Origin: Manduca sexta
Lineage: Eukaryota; Arthropoda; Insecta; Lepidoptera; Sphingidae
NCBI RefSeq assembly: GCF_014839805.1
Contig: NC_051115.1
Location: 2,788,600 to 2,852,599, forward strand
DNA: 64,000 bases
Direction of reading: 5' to 3'
This document shows, in pieces, positions 1 to 11,184 of this stretch. The translations under genes and the position numbers were made by a program. Every line of letters begins with the position of its first letter. Within the stretch, counting starts at the first letter, position 1. The notes below the pieces were generated by a model. It was given only the letters and a program-made list of their open reading frames with translations, was not told the origin of the DNA and ran no database searches.

Positions 1-135
1 TATCTGACAACATGAAAATTAAGATTTTTTTTGAGATACCTCTTTTGAGCTTGGCACGATAGTATAGGTACTAAAGTCTGTGGTGGTACAATTAGTGCAT
101 ACACCGCCATCTCATCAACATCACTGAAATGAAAT
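1..135 (-). repeat. DR1 dispersed repeat, terminal piece
   Basis: The block around 60-130 (GTACAATTAGTGCATACACC and the following ATCTCATCAACATCACTG) recurs near 25.7, 28.8 and 33.3 kb in this orientation and inverted near 6.1, 18.3, 21.0 and 34.4 kb. It is one end of a repeat of about 300 bp that I call DR1. No coding potential is visible. Family class is unknown. Confidence 0.6.
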
Positions 136-704
136 AAAATAATTTATTTAAACCTGTAAAATGTTATATATGATTTACATTCCGACAATATTAACTCTAC
201 CACGAGTTCATGCAGTTCTCACCAGAGAACGGGCAAGAAACTTCGGTGTTGCTCTTTTCAAAATCAGTTTAAGGTATAAACTACATAACATGATACTCAG
301 AAAAAAGAAAAAAATCTTTTTATTGCTGTTTAGAGCAGTTCATTTTTATGCTCGTAAATAGGTAATAAAGGAAATTTCTATATGAGTGCACAATCCTTTC
401 AGGAATCATGAAATATACTTATATACCCCTAGCAATAAGTAATAGTAAGCAAAATGGGCAGAACAGTCCACACAAGCAACCTGTTCAGGAGTATGACGCA
501 TGTGCCAGCCATCGGCCTCCTCAACCATATTGTAGGGAAGTGGCCGACCCGTCACACGACGCCGCTGCAGGTAGGTACAGACAGAGAGCATTTCATACCC
601 AAGTCGCATACAGTGATATTCCGAATAAAGAAAAATAAAAAATCATATATTCGGTCGAATGACAGGATTTCAAAAAAAAATCACACATACAAACTTAATC
701 CAAG
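136..704. other. No gene recognised
   Basis: AT-rich DNA with a less AT-rich stretch at about 460-600. Several short overlapping open frames cross that stretch on both strands, but none resembles a known protein and none has splice signals I can defend. Confidence 0.4.
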
Positions 705-1340
705 GCATTAAATCATCTATTTATTCTGAGATTTTGTAATAATCTTTATTACACAACTTTCGTCTAATAGTTGTTTGGAATTTATCCATATTTAAGGACT
801 TGATTTCAGTGAAATCTTTGTTATAAAAATATATACAGTAACCTTTAAAAGACTTGCTAATCTTTTGGAGTCTTGTTTTGTGATTAACTAAATTATTTTT
901 GTTTTAAGTATTTAAATTATGGGTATAGCTAACTATTGGATTTTTTCTATATTTTTATGGACATACACTAAGTTAGCGTAAATGAATTGTCATGCTACTG
1001 TTATTACATTTGCTTCTTTAAATTTTTCTCGCAGAAAACATCTAGAGGTCAGCGAATAAATAGATCTTATCGCTCTTTTTTGTAGAACAAATATGGTATT
1101 AATGTCAGCAGCACCACCCCATAGTAAAATTAAATAACTTAATAAACTATGAAAGTAAGCAAATTATACCAATCTAGCTGTCTCAATGTCAGTTGGCGTA
1201 TCCTGCCCACTACAAAAACTGCGGCGCTCAGCTTTTTAGCTAGAACAGATATATGAGGGCCCCACTGAAGTTTACAGTCCAGTGTGATACCTAAAAATTT
1301 GGTTGTATCCACAAAACTCACCTCGTCACTATTTATAAAA
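705..1340 (-). pseudogene. Non-LTR retrotransposon reverse transcriptase, 3' remnant
   Basis: Read on the minus strand, this is the C-terminal part of a LINE reverse transcriptase. It has the FLGITLDCKLQWGPHI block, then AKKLS and RQLT, then after frame breaks LLWGGAADINTIF, LQKRAIRSI and NLVYVHKNI. These match the conserved post-catalytic region of Jockey/CR1-like LINEs. Frameshifts and stops after about residue 60 show that it is dead. The catalytic RT motifs upstream are absent, as expected for a 5'-truncated copy. Clade assignment is uncertain. Confidence 0.8.
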
Positions 1341-1366
1341 ATGTTAGCGTTAATTTTTTTAACACT

Positions 1367-1492
1367 GGAACTGCAAGATGAATATTGACAATTAGGAAAT
1401 AATGCTCAATAATCACACTAGATGGGGATAAACGATACTAACTTGCGATGGCAAAATTTGCGTGACGCGCAACATATATATCACCTCCAACT
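1367..1492 (-). repeat. DR1 dispersed repeat fragment
   Basis: Contains the DR1 core (AGGAAATAATGCTCAATAAT, CACACTAGATGG, GATACTAACTTGCGATGGCA) seen in full at 25.7-26.0 kb and 28.8-29.0 kb. Confidence 0.65.
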
Positions 1493-1566
1493 TGTTTTTA
1501 CAGATTGAGGGTTTTGTACGGGATTTTCTTAGTATTACCTTGAGAAAGAGACTGGTAGACAGTTTA

Positions 1567-1890
1567 TAATATCAGCCCTGTATTATATACTTGCCCACTG
1601 TTGAACACGGGCCTCCTCTACTACTGAGAGGGATTAGGCCTTAGTCCACCACGCTGGCCTAGTGCGGGTTGGTAGACTTCACACACCTTCGAAATTCCTA
1701 TAGAGAACTTCTCAGATGTGCCGGTTTCCTCACAATGTTTTCCTTCACCGTTAAAGCGAACGATAACTTCACAAAGAATACACACATCATTTTAGAAAAG
1801 TCAGAAGTGTGTGCCCTTCGGATTTGAACCTGCGGACTTTCGTCTTGCCAGCTCGTTCCACACCCAACTAGGCTATCGCTGCTATAATAG
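1567..1890 (-). repeat. SINE-1, tRNA-derived lepidopteran SINE
   Basis: On the minus strand it begins with a pol III A-box-like segment (TAGCCTAGTTGG) and a B-box-like segment (GGTTCAAATCC). It continues with CACCGTTAAAG-type sequence on the plus strand and ends near TATCAGCCCTGTATTATATA. Near-identical copies lie at 13.99-14.31 kb, 47.72-48.02 kb (plus strand), and in pieces at 19.07, 26.02 and 59.92 kb. Confidence 0.75.
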
Positions 1891-2129
1891 CCGGCATACC
1901 TGTACAATAAGTTAAGTTGGACACATGACCACTACAGATGCTCGTTCGACATCTTATCCACTCTTGACGCCTTAACATAAAACTGCTGCCTTTAGAGATG
2001 TTTCAAGTTCGCGGACTGTCCCGGCTGGAATATTTTACTGCAACTATATATTAGATCCATGAAAACAAAAGATACATTTAAATTACATTTATTAAATGAA
2101 CAAAAAACGAAAATAGGTATTATAATTAC

Positions 2130-2420
2130 ACATGTATTATGACCTTTGCGTAGATAAGGCTAGTTCAACCTCCAAGCAGAGGCGGCCTTTGGGGGAGGCG
2201 AACCGGGCAACCACCCGTGTCCTCGCGCTTACGGAGGCCTCGCGCGGTGCCTCGCAGGACCTTTACGTTCTTACCGACGAAACTGTTAAAACAGGGGAAC
2301 GTTTTTTACTCTGCCCGGGGCCTCGCGTCTGTTTCTTTGCTTTCGCCTGGGGCCTTGCGTCGTTTACGGCCGCCACTGCCTCCAAGCAACTAGCAACGAA
2401 TAATCACTGTTCCATGTGAT
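2130..2420. other. GC-rich pocket of unknown origin
   Basis: A stretch of about 250 bp that is far richer in G and C than its AT-rich surroundings, with repeated CCTCGCG and GGGGCCT words. One frame stays open for 95 codons, but composition alone could explain that and the product resembles nothing I know. It may be part of a retrotransposon body. Confidence 0.35.
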
Positions 2421-2929
2421 GAGACTACATCCTTCATGCCGTGGTTTCCCATAACTTCTTCGTTAACTTTACGACGGCGCATTGTTTATAGTTTATCGAT
2501 ATACTTACTATAAGTGGATATTTTTCTTATAATATTTATTTAATAAGTATTATGTCTATGACACGTACATGTGAGTCGTGCGCCTGCGACAGCTTGCCTG
2601 ACGCAACTAATATGCGTGGTTGAGTGCGTGCAATCGACAGCTCCGTTGATGAGGCTCATTTCGCACACTTTAAATACCTTTTTTTCTAATATATATTTTA
2701 TTATTCTTGTTAAGTAGCTAGTTGAACGTCCGTTGATATGTAACTTAAGGTGACTTGAAAAACAGCGTTGTGTTGTGGTTCGCACCACATCACATTATGC
2801 TGAGTGATTACCCACCGCTCACAGCAGCGACCAGCGATTTTTAATTATTATTTGTAATTAAGGTACATTGTGTTTATGTTGCAACTGTAACTAATAGATC
2901 GTTTTCTTTCTTCTTTTACCTTAGGAATC

Positions 2930-3048
2930 GTCGGAGGGGCCGCGGCCGGTCACAAGCAACATCTGCCTGACTGGGAATCTTCCCCTTCCATAGAGGAACG
3001 CAACCATCTGTTCTTCTACAGCGGTGTCCACCTATATGCCGCTAAATA
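2930..3048 (-). repeat. DR1 dispersed repeat fragment
   Basis: Contains the DR1 end with GGAGGGGCCGCGGCCGGTCA, ATCTGCCTGACTGGGAATCT and the AGGAACGCAACCATCTGTTC block. The same blocks recur at 33.46-33.57 and 60.95-61.06 kb, and inverted at 20.74-20.83 kb. Confidence 0.65.
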
Positions 3049-3298
3049 TGTAAATTTTGATTAAAATTCATAGAGTTTACTGAAATTTTCTTTCATAAAA
3101 TATCACACGAGAATCGAGACATCTTGAAACATTCTGCCGACGGTGACAAAGGGAAATAATGAAAATTCAAATAAATCCTTAAAAATATATTTTAAAATAT
3201 AAACAAAAAATTAAATTAACAAAGTAAATATAATAATGAAAAGCCATTAAATACAGTTACGCTCTGATGTTATCACCGTAACTTACAGGCTGACGTTA

Positions 3299-4980
3299 TC
3301 AATGGTGACTTTTGGGGTCGCTAAGTTCGCCTATGCGGGCGGCAGCACCATTTTCTACTGGAATCAAGCTTACTGAGAGATCGTCTTCGATTCCCTGTAC
3401 GTTGGAGTCTGAGTTCCCGTCATTGCTTAGGTCGGCTATGAGGTCGGCAGCACCATTTTCTACTGGAATCAAGCTTACTGAGAGATCATCTTCGGATCCC
3501 TGTACGTTGGAGTCTGAGTTCCCGTCATTGCTTAGGTCGGCTATGAGGTCGGCAGCACCATTTTCTCTCGGAATGTAGCTTGCTGAGAGATCATCTTCGA
3601 TTCCCTGAACGTTGGAGACTGAGTTCCCGTCATTGCCTTGGTCATTGACGACGGAATCTTTCTTGGGAATCAAACTCACTGAGATTTGATCTTCGCTAAG
3701 CGGATGGTCACCATATGCTACGGCAGAATCTGGAATGCGAAAAATGTTTTATTATTTGTATAAGAGGCGGGAGTATTGCCCTGGAGGCGTAGTTTATTGC
3801 GTGCATAGTACGAAACCGCTCCGAGGATTCGGGTTCGAAGCCAGGAACAGGCAAATTGATATTGGGTTTTTCTCCTTAATATCAGCCCGGAGTCAAGTTT
3901 GTGCCTGGTATGGCGACAGTGGTGCCCCCTACCTTGAGACGGAACACACATGGCGACAAGAAGGTAAACGTGTGGCACCTCTGCCTACCTCTTCGGGAAA
4001 CCGTATATTGTGCTAGCTTTGGTTGTTGGAAATCCGAACATTTTAAGAGACCCTTGACTTCCAATTAAATGAACTTTAACGGCGAAAGAAAACATAATAC
4101 CCATCTGAGAATATTCGCAAATATTTCGATAATCTACAGTCATACTGGCGTGGACCATGGCCGAACCCTCAGTAGTGGCTCGGATCCAGCAGAGGGACAA
4201 TTAATACAGTGCTGATGCATTATACATAAGGCTACTCACCCGAATTAAGATCAACCACATCCGATTTACCAAATGCGGCATAGGCGACGGCGACCTGCAA
4301 ATTATATATTTAATTATTTTACAAATGTTCGATCAAATTATCAGTAGTAATTAATTACACTGGTTAATGCTCTGCCCGAACACAATAGTGTCTGCACAAT
4401 GTAGCTTAGCGGCAAAAGTTGTAGGATTTTTGTGTTTGGCGAGATAGCGACCGCCGTACACAAGGTGTGTAACCCGCCATAGTGGCACGAGTGTGTCTTC
4501 AGGGAGCGGTCTGTGTTAGGGTTACCAACGGTACTATAATATATAGTATTTAACTATATTTTAAGTCCGCGTAATATATGATTTTCAACGCCTAATTTAC
4601 ATTAACTTTTGACTGATGGGATAGTGTGTATCCGATCGCGTCAATCTTACAAATTCTTTTAAAAATAAAATATAGATAACAAATATCACTTTCTTATTTT
4701 TTGCAGGTACAGTGGGGACACTTTGCCTTTGTATTTGAATATACACAGGCCGAACCCAGATTGCTACAAACTATTTCAACTATATATATAATAAGTAAAT
4801 TTGTCAACTATGCGAGCTATGCTAAACTTAGCTTAGTTTTTGGTCTGTAAATGACTACAGAGGCGAAACTGAAATTGAATGCGCATGATAATAAAACAAT
4901 ATGTTCCAATTAGTTACTCAACAACGTTTAAAATTATAAAGATGACTTACCAGCGCGAACAGGAGTACCAGGCGGTTCAT
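3299..4980 (-). CDS. Copy A: secreted acidic repeat protein, 3 repeats
   Basis: Three exons on the minus strand: 4980-4951 (MNRLVLLFAL), 4294-4240 and 3729-3299. Introns are about 656 and 510 bp with GT-AG ends. The predicted product is about 171 residues with a signal peptide ending at VAVAYA. Exon 2 is 55 nt, one codon longer than in the other copies, and has a diverged mature start (AFGKSDVV). Exon 3 has a leader with SEDQISVSLIP, then three 35-residue repeats (type SNVQGIEDDL... NGAADLIADLSNDGNS), ending ELSDPKSHH before TGA. The start is fixed by the conserved promoter and signal peptide. I do not recognise the family. Its acidity and secretion are clear; its role is not. Confidence 0.88.
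3775..4015 (+). repeat. SINE-2 in intron 2 of copy A, antisense to the gene
   Basis: Plus-strand pol III-like A box (GGCGTAGTTTATTGC) and B box (GGGTTCGAAGCC), followed by the lepidopteran SINE tail with CCTCTGCCTACC and a short run to TATTGTGC. The same SINE occurs at the homologous place in copies B, C, D, E, F and G. The intron also holds SINE-1-like tail sequence around 4140-4200. Confidence 0.75.
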
Positions 4981-5006
4981 TTTGCTTGTTTTCTTGTCGA
5001 CTTGAA

Positions 5007-5036
5007 TGATCCCTCGACTGTTGCCGCGTTTTTATA
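5007..5036 (-). promoter_or_regulatory. Core promoter of copy A (TATA and Initiator)
   Basis: On the minus strand, TATA with its first T at 5036 precedes an Initiator TCATTC whose A is at 5007, a spacing of 29 nt. The element fits the arthropod Initiator TCA[G/T]T[T/C]. The intervening GCGGCAACAGTCGAGGGA is shared with the other copies. The 5'UTR has a 3-bp deletion relative to copies B-D. Confidence 0.75.
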
Positions 5037-5299
5037 TTTATTCCTTATTTGCAAATTGCCAAACTTTTCACTTGTATCAATATCAAACGTGGAATACTTT
5101 CTAAGCAATTAAAAAGATTAAATACGCATTATTGTATTAGTAAAACAAAGCAAATAATTTTGTATAATATGAATAAAACATCATTTCATTGTTGGTACAA
5201 ATGTCTCTTTGTTCTATAAAATTCTTGTATTGTATTGAAGCAATTGTGCCTTATTTATTTTTGGATACACCACTGTCTTATCGCTGAGAAGCTCGTTAT

Positions 5300-5500
5300 A
5301 GGCCGAATGATACCTGTGTAAGACCTCTCTTTCTCACACATTTCTAAAAGTATTGTAATTTTTTAAAACCTTATAAAACATTTACTGTTATATTTAAAGA
5401 ATTGTTTTTTTATTTAAATAAAAATGTAGCTAATTCTTGTAAAAAAATAATGTTTAACACGTTAAAAAAGCGTCCGATTTTATCCCAACGCACCCTGGCA
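5300..5500 (+). repeat. Right-end fragment of the 48.1-kb TIR element
   Basis: The sequence from the TTTCTCACACATTTCTAAAA block to GCGTCCGATTT and the terminal CGCACC matches the right part of the ~1-kb element at 48.1-49.1 kb. The left part is missing here. Confidence 0.65.
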
Positions 5501-5858
5501 TTTATGAGTTATGTATCTTTCTATAAGTAAAAAATACAAAATCGATTTAATAGTTCAAGAAATAAGCACGTTCAAGCAAAGGCTTCCGAGTTTCGGGTTC
5601 CACTCGTGGTATACCTATATTACACTAAGCGGGGTGCCAAAGAATTCGCACTGCACTGAAGAGCCTCCAACAAATTTTGATACAAGCCCTAGTGGCAAAG
5701 GGTCTGTGTTACCCGATTCCTGCCCGCTTCCCTTTCGTAATTAATATAATAATCTAATAATATAACGATTTGTAGACCGCGTTCATGTATATTATTAGTA
5801 TTTTAGTTCTTTTTATATAATGTTGCATCGGATTCCCTTTTGGAAAATTTTACCCTGT
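5501..5858. other. No gene recognised
   Basis: AT-rich DNA with a 77-codon open frame of no recognisable similarity. Nothing else can be supported. Confidence 0.35.
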
Positions 5859-6150
5859 AGTGACGTATGGATAGTCACTGATGTAGAGGATCAGATGGTT
5901 GCGTTCCTCTATGGGAGGGAAAGGTGTCCAGTCAGGCAGATGTTACCTGACCAGTCACTTCGACAATGCCCAAGTCGGAAGTGGTATATATGTTGCGTGT
6001 CACGCAAATCCTACTATCGCAAATTAGTATCGTCTAGCGCCATCTAGTGTGATTATTGAGCATTATTTCCCAATTGTCAATATTCATCTTGCGGTTCCAG
6101 TGATGTTCACGAGATGGCGGTGTATGCACTAATTGTACCACTACAGATTG
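5859..6150 (+). repeat. DR1 dispersed repeat
   Basis: Nearly full-length DR1 in the orientation opposite to the copy at 25.7 kb: GTTGCGTTCCTCTATGGGAG, GTCAGGCAGATGTT, the CGCCATCTAGTGTGATTATT block and the terminal CACTAATTGTACCACTA. Confidence 0.7.
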
Positions 6151-6245
6151 TAAAGCATCACGCTATGACCCAATAGCAGCGGAGCATCAATGAAAAATGT
6201 TTATGGTAAGATATAGCTACTTAGATAACTAATAATAGAAACTCC

Positions 6246-6503
6246 CGCTTATTCATAAACGTTTTTTATCTAAGGACGGAGTAAAGCTGTGATAACAAGC
6301 CTGTTTCTCAGTGCCCAACGGTACTGAGAAATAGACATAGGGCCGTTGTGATTGGTTATTATTGTTGTATTTCAATATTAGCCAATCACAACGGCCCTAC
6401 GTCTACGCACTGCGAAGACTGCCATGCCGTCAGCACTGAGAAACAGACTTGTTATCACAGCCTTACTCGGACGTTAGATAAAAAACGTCTATGAATAAGG
6501 GGG
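6246..6503. mobile_element. Foldback MITE, ~260 bp
   Basis: A nearly perfect hairpin. CTTATTCATAAACGTTTTTT and the following segment through GATAACAAGCCTGTTTCTCA are mirrored by TGAGAAACAGACTTGTTATC and AACGTCTATGAATAAG. A short loop with a CAATATTAGCC stretch lies in the middle, and CAATCACAACGGCCCTA is mirrored by TAGGGCCGTTGTGATTG. A partly deleted copy lies at 32.98-33.20 kb. The element is too small to code; its class is unknown. Confidence 0.8.
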
Positions 6504-6599
6504 TATAAGTATAACATTATAGAAACTTTATTGATATTCAGAGTTTATGTTGCTTGCCCTTCGTAGATGATCAATATTAGGCAACAATCGTGTATTTTT

Positions 6600-7030
6600 T
6601 TATACTGACTTGGAAAAGTTACCGTCAGGAGCAGTAGGCACCTGATGGTAAGTGTAGTGGCGTCCAATAGAATATCGACTGACAAGAGATGATTACCTCT
6701 CAGTCGACACAATTATACTAGCCTGTTGAAACCGGATATACAGGCTGATCTCGGAACGCTACACATTACGTAGGCAACTATGGCGAGTTGGAACATTGTA
6801 CTGTACCCTATCCGAGTGGATATCAAATTTATTCTACCTCCGTGTGCAGTGTGCAATCTATAAACTCGCCACGATAGGATATATGCGTCTGTTAGCTAAA
6901 TATAACAATTTCACACGCCATCTTTGTGACCTTACTTTCCACTTACCAGTTGTATCAATATTGAACAACCATGTAATACAAACAAGAATTATTCTTTATA
7001 ATACACAATACTTTCTGTTTCAACACGCGT
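6600..7030 (+). repeat. DR4 dispersed repeat
   Basis: The run from CACCTGATGGTAAGTG through the CAGTCGACACAATTATAC block, CTCGCCACGATAGG, and TTGTATCAATATTGAACAAC to CACAATACTTTCTGTTT is matched at 18.5-18.83 kb and, inverted and split by a LINE, at 27.0-27.15 and 28.5-28.7 kb. Confidence 0.65.
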
Positions 7031-7059
7031 AGTCACTACATAGTATAAAACAGAGTCGC

Positions 7060-7320
7060 TTTCTCTGTCCCTATGTATGCTTAAATCTTTAAAACTACGC
7101 AACGGATTTTGATGCGTTTTTTTAATAGATAGAGTGATTCAAGAGGTAGGTTTATATGTATAATAACATCCATTAAATAGTGGAGAAATACTGTTATTTT
7201 GTTATGTTATACCCGTGCGAAGCCAGAGCGGGCCGCTATGTTTTATATACAACGTTCACAGTTTTTCTGTAGTGTATTTAGTATCAGCATTGCACCCGTG
7301 CGAAGCCGGGGCGGGTGATC
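7060..7320 (+). repeat. Widespread insect repeat, 3' part
   Basis: Contains AAAACTACGCAACGGATTTT, ATAGATAGAGTGATTCAAGA and twice the words CCCGTGCGAAGCC plus GGGCGGG. I recall this as a common tail of dispersed elements in many insect genomes. The exact class (Helitron or LINE tail) cannot be settled here. Confidence 0.5.
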
Positions 7321-8392
7321 TATAAAGTTGCTTTGCGAGCAAACGTGAAATTACCTCAGTAGCGGTGTTCAAGGGCGGAATTTTCCGAAAGGAAACTGGA
7401 CTATTTATTACAGGTACTATAATATAGTCTGTGGCGGTACAAAATGTTTGCCATTAATTTATGGCTAGATGTAATGACACGAGCTGGTATTTGGTCTGGT
7501 TTATTCTATGAACAAATGGTGCTCACACAGGGTCAATTTGACATGGCGTTACTAAATGAAACTACATACTTATCTACTTGGAAATAACACTTTACAATAA
7601 GTTACTTGAGCCGTAGATGTAAAATAAAAAAGTGTAAGTTTCGAACAAAATAAATTAATAAAAAGTAATTTTAATTTTTAATTTACGCGCACTAAATCCA
7701 CTACTACTCCTCTAAGAGAATTCGTTGCAGAGGCAACATCATAGTTTCAGTCAGTATTATACTCACGAACACTTAGTTACTTACTAGTTATTAATGTTTT
7801 CCATCGAGAGAATCTATTACTACCGCTGGATCTTTCTTGGAAAAACACGTCGATGACGTCACGTTTGCATAACTCGACGTATTTGATTCTGGTTGAAACT
7901 ATGGGTATTGTTGAGACGTTAGGGTGTCGTTCATTATAACACATAAGATCTCCCGTTAACAAGAGTTACTTTTATTTGTTTTTTTTATTCCTGTAAATGT
8001 CGAGACGAACAAACACCATCCAACACCTTGAAATACAAAGTATTGTTTGGTATATAACTGCGCTCGCCATCCTGAGACGTGAGATGTTGTCTCATTATTT
8101 CCAGTAGTTACACTGGCTACAATTTCCTTCAAACCGGAATACAACAGTGACTACACTGATGCTTAGCGGCAGAAATAAACATCACAGTGTTACATACCCA
8201 GGCGGACTCTCACATATGAGAGACCTACCTCAAGTGAAGTTGTGGCGCGACGATAATCTATTGTATTAATTTACAACGCGTAAAATGAGAATACAACATC
8301 ACAATGAAGCGCGGAGTGCAATACGTGCGACCGCAGTGGCAACTATAACTGATTAATGTATTTGCTAGTCATGAAATCAAGATATTTAAGTA
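7321..8392. other. No gene recognised; partial DR4 piece at start
   Basis: The first ~130 bp resemble the GCGAGCAAAAGTGAAAATAC part of the 18.84-kb DR4 region. The remainder is AT-rich with only short open frames, none of which I recognise. Confidence 0.35.
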
Positions 8393-8765
8393 TAATAGGG
8401 TACCGAACTCATTTTTATACTTTATTATTATCAAATATTTACACAATATAAATTATAATACAGAAAGAATTATTAAAATCCGGTAAAAAATCAACAAGTT
8501 ATAAGTAAGTTATAACAAGAAACAGAAAAGAGACAAAATACCTACATGTGACGTCATCGGAAATTACGACGCGTGCGAAAGAAAGAGATGAAGCGATATC
8601 CCCACATCGCGCCCACTTCTGCACGTTACAATATATTAAATATGAATTAATCGATAATTTTTTAAACAATTTTTATGCAGTTTTCGCAATAGTGCTTCTT
8701 TTTCGTATTATTAACCATTACATATAGAATAATGTACAAAATTAAGCATAGGCCGGTCCCCTATT
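8393..8765. mobile_element. MITE with GGGGACCG-type ends, copy 1
   Basis: A second copy lies at 52.0-52.39 kb, with alignable interior (CAGAAAGAATTATT, TCCGGTAAAAAATCAACAAG, GTGACGTCATCGG, TTATTAACCATTACATATAG). The right end reads CGGTCCCCTATT, the inverse of the left end AATAGGGGACCC in the better copy. The left end here is degraded to AATAGGGTACCG. Non-coding, about 375 bp. Confidence 0.7.
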
Positions 8766-8849
8766 TGCAATTTTAAATATGTCTTGATATATGTTCGAAT
8801 TGCGCGAATCACTGCGCATCGTTTTTACAATCGCAACATACTTAGCATG

Positions 8850-9144
8850 CTCGACATTGAATTATATGTAAGTTTTGATACATTTTCATAGAGTTTAGTG
8901 AAATTTATTGCGTTTCATGAAATATCACACGATAAGGTTCTCTTAGCCAGCTAGGAGACATCTTGAAACAACATGCTGGAGTAATCAACAAATGGGAAAA
9001 ATTAAGAATCAAATTATTCCTAAAAATCTATTTCAAAAAGTTAAACAAAAAATGAATTTAACAATATAAACAGAAACAATGAAAAACCATTTAATACAGT
9101 TACGCTTTAATGTTAACACCTTAAATTACAGGCTGACGTTGTCA
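8850..9144 (-). other. 3' flank shared by the gene family (copy B)
   Basis: Sequence downstream of the copy B stop codon. The segments around ATTTCATAGAGTTTAGTGAA, ATATCACACG and the region to CGCAACATACTTAG are shared with the downstream flanks of A, C, D, F, G and remnant I, so the duplicated unit extends well beyond the stop codon. A minus-strand AATAAA lies in this flank. Confidence 0.6.
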
Positions 9145-10552
9145 TCAGTGGTGACTTTTGGGGTCGCTAAGTTCGCCTATGCGGGCGGCAGCACCATTTT
9201 GTACTGGAATCAAGCTTACTGAGAGATCATCTCCGTTTCCCTGAACGTTGGAGTCTGAGTTCCCGTCATTGCTTAGATCGCCTATGCGGGCGGCAGCACC
9301 ATTTTCTACTGGAATCAAGCTTACTGGGAGATCATCTTCGTTTCCCTGATCCTTGGAGTCTGACTTCCCGTTATTGCTTAGGTCGCGTGCGGCGGATTCT
9401 CCCCTTGGATTGAAGCTCACAGAGATTCCATCGTTGATTCGCCTACGGTCTTCAGGTCCTATGACAGGATCTGGAATGCGAAAGATGTTTTACTATTTGT
9501 GCAAAAGGATATAGAGATATTGCCCCGGTCGCGTAGTTGTATTGCGTGCGCAGTACGAGACCGCTCTGTGGTTTCGAATTCGAAGCCCGGTCGGGTAAAG
9601 TAATATTGGGTTTTCCTCCTTAGTATCAGCTTAGTAGAAATTTGTGCCTGATATGACGATAATGGGCATGGAGTGGTGCCTCCTACCATGAAACAGAACA
9701 CACATGGCGACAAGAGGGTACACGGTTACCACCTCTGCCAACCCGTTGGGGGATGAAGGTATATTGTGCTAATTTTGGTTGTTGCAAGTCCGAAAATCTC
9801 CAAGGCACTCCTGACTTTGAATTTAACTTTAACGTCGAAATAAAACATAATACCTATCTGAGAATAATCGCTAATATTTCGATAATCTACAGTCATACTA
9901 GCGTGGACCATGGCCGAACCCTCAGTAGTAGTGGCTCAGATCCAGCAGTAGGACAATTAATTCAGTGCTGATGCATTATACACAAGACTACTTACCCCCA
10001 CTTTGATCAACCACATCCGAGACAGGTGCGGCATAGGCGACGGCGACCTGCAAATTTTGTATTTCATTATTTTAAGAATGTTCGATCAAATTATTATTAG
10101 TAATTAATTACACTGGCTAATGTCCTTCATACCCGAACACAACAAAGTCTGCACAATGTAGCTTAGCGGCAAAAGTTGTAGGATGTTTGTGTTTGGCGAG
10201 ATAGCGACCGCCGTACACAAGGTGTGCAACCCGTCATAGTGGCACAAGTGTGTCTTCAGGGAGCGAGGGAGGGTCTGTGTTAGGGTTACCAACGGTATTA
10301 TAATATGTAGTATTTTACTATATTTTTGGACTACTTACTATATATTGCTGAATAGATATATAGTACACAAGGTATATATTTTCAATACCTAATCTTCATT
10401 AACTTAGTTTTTGGTCTGCAAACGGTTATAGAGGCCAAACCAAAATTTTATGCGCATAGGCATAAAACAATATTTTTCAATTAGTAACTCAAAAACGTTT
10501 AAATATTATAAAGATGACTTACCAGCGCGAACAAGAGTACCAGGCGGTTCAT
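9145..10552 (-). CDS. Copy B: secreted acidic repeat protein, 2 repeats
   Basis: Exons 10552-10523, 10047-9996 and 9470-9145 on the minus strand; introns about 475 and 525 bp. The product is about 135 residues. The signal peptide MNRLVLLFAL plus VAVAYA is followed by APVSDVVDQSG. The exon 3 leader is unusual for the family (PEDRRRINDGISVSFNP, basic rather than acidic). Two 35-residue repeats follow, with variants DSKDQGNEDDL and DSNVQGNGDDL, then ELSDPKSHH and TGA. All splice sites match the family pattern (phase 0, then phase 1). Closest to copy A by exon 2. Function unknown. Confidence 0.88.
9520..9765 (+). repeat. SINE-2 in intron 2 of copy B, antisense to the gene
   Basis: Same SINE and position as in copy A: GCGTAGTTGTATTGCGTGCG, then TTCGAATTCGAAGCCCGG in the B-box place, ending with CACCTCTGCCAACCC. 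Diverged from consensus. Confidence 0.65.
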
Positions 10553-10581
10553 GTTGCTTGTTTTCTTGTCGACGACTTGAA

Positions 10582-10612
10582 TGATCCCTCGACTGTTGCC
10601 GCGTCTTTTATA
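10582..10612 (-). promoter_or_regulatory. Core promoter of copy B
   Basis: Minus-strand TATAAAAG with first T at 10612 and Initiator TCATTC with A at 10582, 30 nt apart. Identical in layout to the other copies. Confidence 0.75.
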
Positions 10613-11184
10613 CTTATGCATTATTTGCAATCCTCCAAACTTCGCACGTGTACCAATATCAAACGAGGAAAACTTTGTTAGGAAAAAATATAATAAGCAT
10701 CATTGTATTAATTATAATACTAAGCTAATTATATATAAATGAGTCTTGGTATCGTTGTTGGTACAAATGTCTCTTTATTTTATAAAGTTCTTGAATTGTA
10801 ATGAAGCAATTGCGCCATATTTGTTTTTGGATACATCACTGCGTTATCGTCGAGAAGTCCGTTATATTTTTTTGGGTCACTTTCACTGCAAAGTGACTCA
10901 AGAGACGAGAGATCATCCCTCAGTCGACATCCTGAGACATTATATGTTAAGTCAAATAAACCTCGACACAAACATGTAAATAGTAAAAAATAAAATAAAA
11001 AATATTTTGATCCAAACGTTCTCGCGTCAGGAAAATCCTTTAAATACTATTTTAGCGGTTTTTCACATTTTATTTTTTACATTTTAAAGGTTTATTTTGT
11101 GTCGGGGACTGTTTAATCTTGTAACCTAATTTATATTTCAAACTCTTTAATTACTAAACTAAATCTCAATACAAATACACACAC

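Noticed and set aside
1567..1890. tRNA gene
   Set aside because: A- and B-box-like words are present, but they belong to repeated SINEs. No cloverleaf with acceptor stem and anticodon is evident.
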